Assembly: GCA_025935475.1 (NCBI GenBank)
Contig: JAICVE010000150.1
Span: 1 to 6,654, forward strand
Direction of reading: 5' to 3'
Length of the DNA stretch: 6,654 nt
Source of the DNA: Nitrospira sp.
GTDB lineage: Bacteria; Nitrospirota; Nitrospiria; Nitrospirales; Nitrospiraceae
Shown: positions 1 to 5,669 of the stretch, piece by piece
How positions within the stretch are numbered: the stretch's first letter is position 1
How the letters are laid out: every line of letters begins with the position of its first letter
Notes under the pieces: generated by a model
What the model was told of the DNA's origin: nothing
Database searches by the model: none
What the model saw: the letters and a program-made list of their open reading frames with translations, nothing else
Program-made: the position numbers and the translations under genes

Positions 1-645
1 CGGTCCATCGATCTCACCGCGGACAGCTTCAGCATCGGCCGCAAGCCGGAGAACGATCTGCCGATCGACGACCATACGGTCTCGAGCCGTCATGCCAAGA
101 TCGTGCGGGTGCAATCGGTGTACTTTGTCGAAGACCTGAAAAGCACGAACGGCACGGCAGTGAATGGCAAGCCGGTCGATCGCGCTCAGCTTCACGATGC
201 CGATGTGATTACGATCGGGCAACATCGCATCATCTTCCAGGACAACGCGCCCTCTGCCGTGACCTCCGTACCAGCCTCGTTGGATTTGGACCAAACCCTG
301 GCGATCTCCGGCAAACATCTCCCCGTTTCGCCATCGATCACGGCCAAGGTCGTGATCACATCTGGAAAGACCGACCGGTTGGAGTACCATCTGACGAAAA
401 GGGCGAACCTGATCGGATCGCAGGAAGGGGCGGCGATCCGCCTGACTGGATGGTTCGCACCCAAGGCGGTGGCGCTGATTTCGAGTCGTGGAGGTGGTTT
501 CACCATCAGCCCTTCGGAGGGAAGCAAGCGGCTGTTGATCAACGGAAGAGAGGTGGCCGCGCCGCAGACATTGAAGGATGGGGATGGGATTGAAGTAGCC
601 GGCGTGTCGTTGACGTTTTACATCATCGCGCCGAGGACGAAATAG
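1..645 (+). CDS. FHA-domain protein, 5' end outside the window
   Basis: The reading frame is already open at base 1 and ends at TAG 643-645, leaving 214 residues. GTG at 103 is an internal codon, because the conserved FHA core lies upstream of it. FHA domain 1 covers about residues 1-82 and carries the hallmarks of a phosphothreonine-binding domain: G13-R14, S28-x-x-H31 and S48-T49-N50-G51, followed by the strand VNGKPV. A linker (about 83-113) leads to a second FHA-like unit (about 114-212) with the matching strands LIGS, LLINGREV and LKDGDGIEV. That unit lacks the GR arginine and the SxxH pair (A153-P-K-A156), so it probably keeps the fold without binding phosphothreonine. By family knowledge, FHA proteins dock onto Ser/Thr-kinase substrates in the cytoplasm; the partner is not visible here. 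There is no membrane segment in the visible part. The protein faces the next gene tail to tail across 45 bases. The FHA call is firm; the cellular role is unknown. Confidence 0.9.
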   Translation, partial: RSIDLTADSFSIGRKPENDLPIDDHTVSSRHAKIVRVQSVYFVEDLKSTNGTAVNGKPVDRAQLHDADVITIGQHRIIFQDNAPSAVTSVPASLDLDQTLAISGKHLPVSPSITAKVVITSGKTDRLEYHLTKRANLIGSQEGAAIRLTGWFAPKAVALISSRGGGFTISPSEGSKRLLINGREVAAPQTLKDGDGIEVAGVSLTFYIIAPRTK

Positions 646-690
646 GAAAGACTCATTTTCATGTCTGACGAGACGGGCTGACTGAAAGGC

Positions 691-1293
691 TCATTGCTTG
701 AAATACAGCGTGCCCTTAGGAAGCATCCCGTAACACCCGTCGGATAATTCCTGCGCATGGTGTTGCAAACACTGCAACGTCTGCCCGCCGCCCGGTTTGA
801 CGTCGGGACAGAATCGCCTCATGTCGGCCTGACAGGCCAGCGTCAATCGGCTCCGCTCCTCTTTCCACTTGACCAAGCGTTCCCGCATTTGCTGATGACA
901 GGGCGCTGACAACTGCTGCGCGCGCTTCTCCAGACATTGGCGGCGCCCTGACCAATCCGATGCCTCCGGACACAGCTGCGCGACTTCAGCCTCGCACCGC
1001 AACCGGACTACCTGCGCTGCACGAGGATCCGTCGGAGCCGATGCCGGCGGCATGTCGGCCGTCGCAGCTGGCTGGATCTCGGATGCCGGCGGCGTCGTTC
1101 GCACGCCAGGAATCGAGAGATCGAGCACCGGTTCCGGAAGAGGCGGTGCGGGCACCGCGTGAGTCGGCGATTCCTTGGCGGAGAGTTCCTGTTGAGAAGG
1201 CAGATTGCTGACGATCGCCATCCAGGCCATTCCAAGCCCAACAAAGGTTATCGCACCTGCCAGAATCCGGCTGGAAAGAGGCTGCTGACTCAT
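691..1293 (-). CDS. Membrane-anchored protein with two GLG1-type cysteine repeats
   Basis: The protein has 200 residues. ATG at 1293 was chosen over an in-frame ATG at 1338 because a good Shine-Dalgarno (AGGAG, minus strand) lies five bases before it and because the hydrophobic anchor follows at a normal distance. Order of parts: short polar N-terminus; one hydrophobic segment at about 10-28; Pro/Ala-rich linker at about 30-95; then two homologous cysteine units. Unit 1 has cysteines at 100, 108, 120 and 132 (C-x7-C-x11-C-x11-C). Unit 2 has them at 154, 162, 175 and 187 (C-x7-C-x12-C-x11-C). Each unit has a [LF]CP[ED] motif at its second cysteine and a QxLSxxC motif at its fourth. This matches the cysteine-rich GLG1 repeat (Golgi apparatus protein 1 type). 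I infer that the signal anchor puts the repeats outside the cytoplasm, where the even cysteine count would allow disulfides. The molecular function is unknown. The gene ends convergently with the FHA gene. Confidence 0.75.
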   Translation of the reverse strand: MSQQPLSSRILAGAITFVGLGMAWMAIVSNLPSQQELSAKESPTHAVPAPPLPEPVLDLSIPGVRTTPPASEIQPAATADMPPASAPTDPRAAQVVRLRCEAEVAQLCPEASDWSGRRQCLEKRAQQLSAPCHQQMRERLVKWKEERSRLTLACQADMRRFCPDVKPGGGQTLQCLQHHAQELSDGCYGMLPKGTLYFKQ

Positions 1294-1298
1294 GAGCG

Positions 1299-1303
1299 CT
1301 CCT
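1299..1303 (-). promoter_or_regulatory. Ribosome binding site fixing the start of the cysteine-repeat gene
   Basis: Read on the minus strand, AGGAG (part of GAGAGGAG) stands five bases before ATG 1293. The competing in-frame ATG at 1338 would add 15 polar residues ahead of the membrane anchor, which fits a signal anchor less well. Confidence 0.65.
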
Positions 1304-1418
1304 CTCGACGAGTCCTGAGCATAGGTCAAGAGGTGCAAAAAATCGATGAAATGCGCGGATTCGGACAGCCCAAAACCAGTGCATTCTTATGGAAGGCCAG
1401 CAGGATGATCAGCAGAAA

Positions 1419-2432
1419 TCAGTTCTCGGGGGCTTCGACGATATGATTCTCAAACCTTGTGCAGCCTTCGGCCAGGAGGCGATTGGTCAGCATCTCTCCG
1501 GGCCATTCGATCGGCAGGTCGGCGGTGAAGACCCACACATCGGGTGACGTCCAGACAGGACCGTGCTCTTCGGGGAGTTCGGGGTCGAACAGATCGGTCC
1601 ACACCGGCATATAGACCCCGTTCCCGCATTGCGTGTGGAGATGCACGATGGTTCGGGCACGGACGAGCGGATCAAGATCGCGCCAGACGGCTGCGGTTTC
1701 GTCGGCAAGGTGATGAAGGCGAACGGCGTTCTGCGCATCGAACATGGCATAGGCCGCATACACAGGCGCCTCGATCGTATCGGGAGCCAGCGCCAATTCG
1801 GGACATTGCTCGACCAAGCCCTCCAACAATGCACGGCGGTGTGGATCCTCGAGTGAATCCGGCAGACCGGCATCCGGCACACCGATCAATTCAAAAAAGA
1901 GAAACGCCGTGTTCTCGACTGGAGGATACAACCGGGCCGCGATCGAGCGGCCGCGCTGGGATTCCGCCACGGTAGTCAGATGCTCGTTCAAGGCTTGCAG
2001 ACTTAACGCTTCGAGCGTGGCATCCGTCAACAGCCGCGGCTCCACGCGGACCACGGTCCCCGAGGACAGTCGAAGATGCCGATGCAGCACTTCAGCCGTG
2101 GCAACGGGATCGATTTTGAGCTTTAGCGGGTGGGAGAGGTTGGCCTGAAGCGGAAGCTCCAGCGCGGCCATCACCGCGTAGGAGAGTTTTTCATCGGCTG
2201 TCGTGTCGAGCATCACGGAACAGGACGCCTCGGCCACCAGATCGAACAACCATTCCGCCATGTCCTCATCGAGCGCCGCGAGCACCGTCAACAGATCTTC
2301 TTCACGCCCCTGCTCGAGGAACGCCTGGAGCGTATCGATCGCCGCATCAGTGTCACCATGATCGTGGCGACGGGCATTGATCAGATGAACCAAATCTCTG
2401 GTCAGGGGATCGGGACGAGACCAACTTTGCAT
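1419..2432 (-). CDS. Conserved-looking acidic protein of unknown function
   Basis: I do not recognise this 337-residue protein with confidence. The start at ATG 2432 is supported by GGAG seven bases upstream on the minus strand. It has no signal peptide or membrane segment and is rich in Asp, Glu and Leu, so a soluble cytoplasmic protein is likely. The N-terminal third (about 8-95) looks mainly helical and strongly acidic. The middle (about 100-180) contains VVRVEPRLLTDATLEALS and a hydrophobic strand TAFLFFELIGVP. The C-terminal part has a Trp-rich stretch (W249, W278, W294, W300, W310) with motifs such as TQCGNGVYMPVWTD. The four cysteines (71, 210, 269, 324) form no metal-binding pattern. 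The arrangement faintly recalls the uncharacterised DUF2863 proteins, but this is an untested memory. It lies between the yjbQ-type gene (116-base gap) and the cysteine-repeat gene (125-base gap) on the same strand. Its length and good ribosome site argue that it is a real gene. Confidence 0.8.
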   Translation of the reverse strand: MQSWSRPDPLTRDLVHLINARRHDHGDTDAAIDTLQAFLEQGREEDLLTVLAALDEDMAEWLFDLVAEASCSVMLDTTADEKLSYAVMAALELPLQANLSHPLKLKIDPVATAEVLHRHLRLSSGTVVRVEPRLLTDATLEALSLQALNEHLTTVAESQRGRSIAARLYPPVENTAFLFFELIGVPDAGLPDSLEDPHRRALLEGLVEQCPELALAPDTIEAPVYAAYAMFDAQNAVRLHHLADETAAVWRDLDPLVRARTIVHLHTQCGNGVYMPVWTDLFDPELPEEHGPVWTSPDVWVFTADLPIEWPGEMLTNRLLAEGCTRFENHIVEAPEN

Positions 2433-2506
2433 GAAATACTCCGGGCAGTAGCCGATGAACCGTAGACGTCCATGTTGCCAAACTTTCCATCGAGGAGCAA
2501 GCGCTC

Positions 2507-2533
2507 AGTCGGTTTGAACCTCGCTTACCGACT
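2507..2533. repeat. Inverted repeat AGTCGGT / ACCGACT between two minus-strand genes
   Basis: A perfect 7-base inverted repeat (2507-2513 with 2527-2533) encloses a 13-base loop. It begins about 15 bases after the stop of the YjbQ-type gene. On the minus strand no T-run follows it, so it is not a standard intrinsic terminator. It could be an mRNA 3' hairpin or chance. Nothing else recognisable lies in the 2433-2548 gap apart from the ribosome site of the downstream gene. Confidence 0.3.
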
Positions 2534-2548
2534 CTCCCGCTCGACTCC

Positions 2549-2962
2549 TCAGTCGCCAACGACTTTCACCAACACTCGCTTCTTGCGCCGGCCGTCGAAC
2601 TCACCATAAAAAATCTGTTCCCACGGTCCGAAATCCAGCCGGCCGTTCGTGATCGCCACTACGACTTCACGACCCATGACTTGCCGCTTGATGTGCGCAT
2701 CCCCATTGTCCTCGCCCGTTTCGTTGTGGCGATACACGTCGTCATGAGGCGCAATCCGTTCCAAAAAGCGATCGTAGTCCTGCAGCAGCCCCGCTTCATC
2801 GTCATTGATGTAGACGCTGGCCGTAATGTGCATGGCATTGACCAGCACCAGCCCTTCCTGCACGCCGCTCTTGGTGACGATCTGCTCGACTTGAGGCGTG
2901 ATGTTGATGAAGGCGCGCCGTGTCTTCGTTTCAAACCAGAGTTCTTCGCGGTACGAGCGCAT
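2549..2962 (-). CDS. yjbQ: YjbQ / UPF0047 family protein
   Basis: This 137-residue protein has the usual full length of the family and very typical motifs. They are NAMHITASV with the conserved H45, NDDE (53-56), TGEDNGDAH with H90, then QVMGREVVVAITNGRL (about 94-109) and FGPWEQIFYGEFDG (111-124). The N-terminus (SYREELWF) also matches family members, which supports ATG 2962 although the upstream AGGA sits only two bases from it. By family knowledge these are small, soluble, probably oligomeric enzymes; Escherichia coli YjbQ has reported weak thiamin-phosphate-synthase activity, but the physiological reaction is unsettled. The two conserved histidines suggest a metal or phosphate site (inference). 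The gene is divergent from nrdJ across 96 bases and is followed on its strand by the unknown 337-residue gene. Confidence 0.93.
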   Translation of the reverse strand: MRSYREELWFETKTRRAFINITPQVEQIVTKSGVQEGLVLVNAMHITASVYINDDEAGLLQDYDRFLERIAPHDDVYRHNETGEDNGDAHIKRQVMGREVVVAITNGRLDFGPWEQIFYGEFDGRRKKRVLVKVVGD

Positions 2963-3023
2963 AGTCCTGTCACCAGCACTGCATTGTGAGACCGGGAGCC
3001 GAAAAGATTCAAGCCCGGCAATA

Positions 3024-3053
3024 TCGTCAAACGGCGGAGCGGGCGGCTATAAT
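3024..3053 (+). promoter_or_regulatory. Candidate sigma-70 promoter of nrdJ
   Basis: A perfect -10 box TATAAT lies at 3048-3053, preceded by an 18-base spacer and a weak -35-like TCGTCA at 3024-3029 (4 of 6 consensus bases). Transcription would begin near 3059-3061, right at the apparent nrdJ ATG, so the mRNA would be leaderless or start translation further in. The minus strand reads TATTAT over the same bases (3049-3054), so a divergent promoter for the yjbQ-type gene is conceivable. No NrdR box or cobalamin riboswitch is visible in this 96-base gap; the latter would not fit. Confidence 0.5.
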
Positions 3054-3058
3054 ACCGC

Positions 3059-4831
3059 ATGCGTGCTCCCCGCTCTGTCCGGTCGCCTGCCCCCCCTTCC
3101 AGGCCCGTCCCGCGATTGTCTCCCGAGGCGAAGATCGTGCTTCGGCGGCGATACCTCATCAAAAATCACCACGGCACGGTCACGGAAACGATCCCGCAAT
3201 TGTTCTGGCGCATTGCCACTGACGTCGCACGAGCCGAACAGCTCTATCCCGGCCCGACGCGCCTTGCCGGCGCCGCGCAACGGTTTTACGAATCCATGGC
3301 ACGCCTGGAATTTCTCCCCAATTCGCCGACGCTCATGAACGCCGGACGTCCCCTGCAACAATTAGCTGCCTGCTTCGTCCTGCCGGTCGAAGACTCGCTG
3401 AATTCCATCCTCGATGCAGTGAAGCAGCAGGCCCTGATTCATCAATCGGGGGGTGGGACGGGGTTTTCGTTCAGCCGGCTTCGCCCCCACGACGACCTCG
3501 TGTCATCCACGCACGGCATCGCTTCCGGTCCGGTGTCGTTCATGCGCATTTTCAACATGGCCACGGACGTCATCAAACAAGGTGGCACACGGCGCGGAGC
3601 CAACATGGGCATTTTGCGTGTGGACCATCCCGACATTCTAGAATTCATCGGGCTGAAACAGAATCCGGCCGAAATGACCAACTTCAATCTATCGGTCGGG
3701 CTTACAGCAGACTTCATGCGTGCCTTCGAACGTCGGCAGCGCTACGGCCTCATCAATCCGCGCACCGGAAAAGCGGCGAGGCGGCTGCCGGCCCAGATGG
3801 TGTTCGATCGCCTGGCGCAGGCCGCCTGGGCCACCGGAGAGCCAGGCGTCATCTATCTGGACCGGATTAACGCGGCCAATCCGACGCCCCGGCTAGGCGA
3901 CATCGAAGCCACGAACCCCTGCGGCGAACAACCGCTGCTGCCGTACGAATCCTGCACGCTGGGATCCATCGATGTCTCAAAGTTCGTCGCGCGTACCGGC
4001 GGCACCGCAGCCATCGATTACGCGAGGCTCGATGAAACAATCAGCCTGGCCGTCCGCTTTCTGGACAATGTGATCGATCGCAACCACTACCCGCTCAAGG
4101 GCATCGAAACCGCCACGCTGCAGACGCGAAAGATCGGACTCGGGATCATGGGATTCGCCGATTTGTTGATTGCCCTGGACATCCCCTATGGCACCGACGC
4201 CGCCATTGCCCAGGCGACCTCGCTGATGTCGTTTGTCCAGACGCGTGCCCACGACGCGTCCCGCCAGCTTGCCTTACAGCGAGGGCTATTCCCGGCCTAC
4301 CAGGGCAGCCGGCTTGACGCCCGCCGCGAGCGACGGCGCAATGCCACCGTCACCACCATCGCGCCGACGGGAACGATCAGTCTCATCGCAGGCTGCTCAC
4401 CCGGCATTGAACCGCTGTATGGCGTGCGCATTCTCCGCCGGGCTCTGGAAGACCTGGAGTTGACGATGGTACACCCGGCTTTTGCGAAGATGATCCGCGC
4501 CCACGGCCTTCCTCTGGAAGAGCTTCGGACTGATCTGGCAGCCAGCCCGTCCATCCAGGATATCGCACGTATTCCGCGAGAGATTCGGCGGCTCTTTATC
4601 ACCGCACACGACGTCCCGCCACAGCAACACGTTCGTATGCAGGCCGTCTTTCAGCGCTTTAGCGACAGCGGCGTGTCAAAAACGATCAATATGCCATCGT
4701 CCGCCACCAAGGCAGACGTGGCCGATGCCTTTCTCCTGGCCTATGAACTGGGGTGTAAGGGTTTGACGGTCTTCCGTAGCGGCAGCCGTGAAAATCAGGT
4801 CCTGTCCTGCTCTCCCGCACAACCGTGCTGA
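3059..4831 (+). CDS. nrdJ: Adenosylcobalamin-dependent (class II) ribonucleotide reductase
   Basis: This enzyme reduces ribonucleotides to deoxyribonucleotides in the cytoplasm, using adenosylcobalamin to form a thiyl radical; it works with or without oxygen and needs no second subunit. The 590 residues show the full catalytic set: PNSPTLMNAG (87-96); redox C105 in AACFVLP; SGGGTGFSFSRLRP (130-143); the N286-P-C288-G-E290 triad with the probable thiyl C288; redox partner C299, eleven residues on as in Thermotoga maritima NrdJ; GLGIMGFADLL (360-370); APTGTISLI (435-443); and KGLTVFRSGSR (567-577). No N-terminal ATP-cone is seen. The tail is short and ends in C584-x5-C590, whereas many relatives carry a longer cysteine-rich end; this pair may pass electrons to the active site (inference). 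The start is uncertain: ATG 3059 lies five bases after a TATAAT box and lacks a ribosome site, and residues 1-19 are Pro/Arg/Ser-rich. TTG 3116 would give a family-like N-terminus (MSPEAKIVLRRRYL) and 571 residues. Confidence 0.93.
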   Translation: MRAPRSVRSPAPPSRPVPRLSPEAKIVLRRRYLIKNHHGTVTETIPQLFWRIATDVARAEQLYPGPTRLAGAAQRFYESMARLEFLPNSPTLMNAGRPLQQLAACFVLPVEDSLNSILDAVKQQALIHQSGGGTGFSFSRLRPHDDLVSSTHGIASGPVSFMRIFNMATDVIKQGGTRRGANMGILRVDHPDILEFIGLKQNPAEMTNFNLSVGLTADFMRAFERRQRYGLINPRTGKAARRLPAQMVFDRLAQAAWATGEPGVIYLDRINAANPTPRLGDIEATNPCGEQPLLPYESCTLGSIDVSKFVARTGGTAAIDYARLDETISLAVRFLDNVIDRNHYPLKGIETATLQTRKIGLGIMGFADLLIALDIPYGTDAAIAQATSLMSFVQTRAHDASRQLALQRGLFPAYQGSRLDARRERRRNATVTTIAPTGTISLIAGCSPGIEPLYGVRILRRALEDLELTMVHPAFAKMIRAHGLPLEELRTDLAASPSIQDIARIPREIRRLFITAHDVPPQQHVRMQAVFQRFSDSGVSKTINMPSSATKADVADAFLLAYELGCKGLTVFRSGSRENQVLSCSPAQPC

Positions 4832-4844
4832 TCCCGACTCGCGG

Positions 4845-4888
4845 CATAATCAAAGGGGAAATTGACTCTCAGAGGGGATGGTGATAAG
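4845..4888 (+). promoter_or_regulatory. Possible promoter region of the SH3b-like gene
   Basis: Two weak candidates lie in the 91-base gap after nrdJ. One is CATAAT at 4845-4850, which matches five of six -10 bases but has no recognisable -35. The other is TTGACT at 4862-4867 with GATAAG at 4883-4888, a good -35 with a poor -10 and a short 15-base spacer. Transcription from the second would begin after ATG 4878 and so would require the later start at 4923. No terminator is visible between nrdJ and this gene, so read-through from nrdJ is also possible. Confidence 0.25.
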
Positions 4889-4910
4889 AGAAGGTTCAAT
4901 CGTCCAGCTT

Positions 4911-4915
4911 GGAGG
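4911..4915 (+). promoter_or_regulatory. Ribosome binding site fixing the SH3b-like gene start
   Basis: GGAGG stands seven bases before ATG 4923, an ideal distance. In-frame ATG 4917 is only one base from it, and ATG 4878 has a G-rich run (GAGGGG) directly adjoining it, also too close. The site therefore favours 4923. Confidence 0.6.
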
Positions 4916-4922
4916 TATGTCG

Positions 4923-5579
4923 ATGGCCCGTCAACCGGAGCCGGACTTGGAATTTACGGAAGAGGAACTGGATCAGACGACTGCCACCAGACCTGCCTCT
5001 CCCATGAAGTCCGGAAAGAAATCGCGCGGCGGACGACCGCTGCTGTGGATCTTCCTCCTCCTCCTCGTCGGAGGCATTGCCTACCTCGCCATGGAACCGG
5101 AACAACTCGCGGACTGGCTGGCTCCCTTTACGGGTGACAATCCGCCTGAACCGCACGCGACGGCGACAAGACCCAAGACTGCTGCACCGACGGCTCCTCC
5201 ACCCGCTTCTACGTCCACAGTTCCGGCAACACCTCCGGCCGCTTCCGAACCCACTCCTTCAGGTACTCCAACCGAGCTGATGCCTCCTTCTGCGACCGCT
5301 CCAGCAACGGCTCCGACAGCACCCGCATCCGCTGTCGCTTCTCCGATGTTTGCCGAAGGGCAGAAGGTGACTGCGATCGGGAATCCGACCGCTCCGGGCG
5401 AAACAATTCCGCTCTCTTTGGACCCTGCCGGTGCGAAGCCGGGTCCTGTGGTCCGTCCCGGCGTCACATTGAGCGTGCTCGACGGCGACCTCCAACCGAG
5501 CGGCTGGGTCTACTCGGTTCGGACGGACGATGGCGTCAAGGGCTGGATCCCAGAAAAGCGGCTGCGACTGAAGTTCTGA
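4923..5579 (+). CDS. Membrane-anchored protein with C-terminal SH3b-like domain
   Basis: The protein has 218 residues from ATG 4923. Parts in order: an acidic N-terminus (EFTEEELDQ, about 10-18); a basic patch (KSGKKSRGGR, 29-38); one transmembrane helix (about 39-57, LLWIFLLLLVGGIAYLA); an Ala/Pro/Thr/Ser-rich low-complexity linker (about 71-140); and a C-terminal domain (about 143-218). That last domain has the small beta-barrel look of a bacterial SH3 fold: GQKVTAIG, VRPGVTLSVLDG, GWVYSVRTDDGVKGWIPEKRLRL. GWI near the C-terminus is typical of SH3b domains, which often bind cell-wall or peptide ligands. The basic patch before the helix suggests the N-terminus stays in the cytoplasm and the SH3 domain faces the periplasm. 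The ligand is unknown. It follows nrdJ by 91 bases and is closed by a probable terminator, so it is likely its own unit. An in-frame ATG at 4878 would add 15 residues. Confidence 0.8.
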   Translation: MARQPEPDLEFTEEELDQTTATRPASPMKSGKKSRGGRPLLWIFLLLLVGGIAYLAMEPEQLADWLAPFTGDNPPEPHATATRPKTAAPTAPPPASTSTVPATPPAASEPTPSGTPTELMPPSATAPATAPTAPASAVASPMFAEGQKVTAIGNPTAPGETIPLSLDPAGAKPGPVVRPGVTLSVLDGDLQPSGWVYSVRTDDGVKGWIPEKRLRLKF

Positions 5580-5584
5580 ATCCT

Positions 5585-5611
5585 GCGACTGCGTTGGTCC
5601 GCCTTCTTTTT
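5585..5611 (+). terminator. Probable weak intrinsic terminator after the SH3b-like gene
   Basis: Six bases after the stop codon, GCG-AC (5585-5589) can pair with GT-C-CGC (5597-5602) around a short loop, with one bulged C. A T-run TTCTTTTT (5604-5611) follows. The stem is short, so termination may be partial. It sits directly upstream of the HAD gene promoter. Confidence 0.4.
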
Positions 5612-5621
5612 GTGACCCCTG

Positions 5622-5630
5622 TGTTATAAT
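5622..5630 (+). promoter_or_regulatory. Candidate extended -10 promoter of the HAD gene
   Basis: TGTTATAAT contains a perfect TATAAT (5625-5630) preceded by TG with a one-base gap, the extended -10 form, which can work without a good -35. None is seen 16-18 bases upstream, where CTTCTT/CCTTCT stands. Transcription would begin near 5637, giving a leader of about 33 bases before ATG 5670. Confidence 0.5.
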
Positions 5631-5669
5631 CCGCGCCGTCACTTCCAACATGATCTTCCCGTCGTTTCT

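Noticed and set aside
103..645. Start of the FHA protein at GTG 103
   Set aside because: The frame is open from base 1 and the key FHA motifs G13-R14 and S28-x-x-H31 are encoded before base 103.
646..695. Imperfect direct repeat GAAAGACTCATT / GAAAGGCTCATT between the convergent genes
   Set aside because: There are only two copies, with one mismatch, and the second overlaps a stop codon. It is most likely chance; no terminator hairpin with a T-run was found there either.
986..1384. Minus-strand 132-residue open frame overlapping the cysteine-repeat gene
   Set aside because: It is a frame-shifted shadow. The overlapping frame has the anchor, the ribosome site and the regular cysteine spacing.
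1544..2148. Several plus-strand open frames opposite the 337-residue protein
   Set aside because: They are Arg-rich mirror translations without ribosome sites or domains, as expected in GC-rich DNA.
2500..2551. Possible tRNA, suggested by GAGGTTCAAACC on the minus strand
   Set aside because: It resembles a T-loop, but the flanking bases do not form the T-stem and no anticodon arm or acceptor stem can be placed.
2992..3018. CCGGG...CCCGG inverted repeat upstream of nrdJ as a riboswitch or operator
   Set aside because: The stem is five bases with a 17-base loop. It lies upstream of the nrdJ -10 box, so it cannot be in the nrdJ leader RNA, and there is no B12-box-like sequence.
3442..4630. Minus-strand open frames inside nrdJ
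   Set aside because: They lie opposite well-conserved RNR coding sequence and have no independent support.
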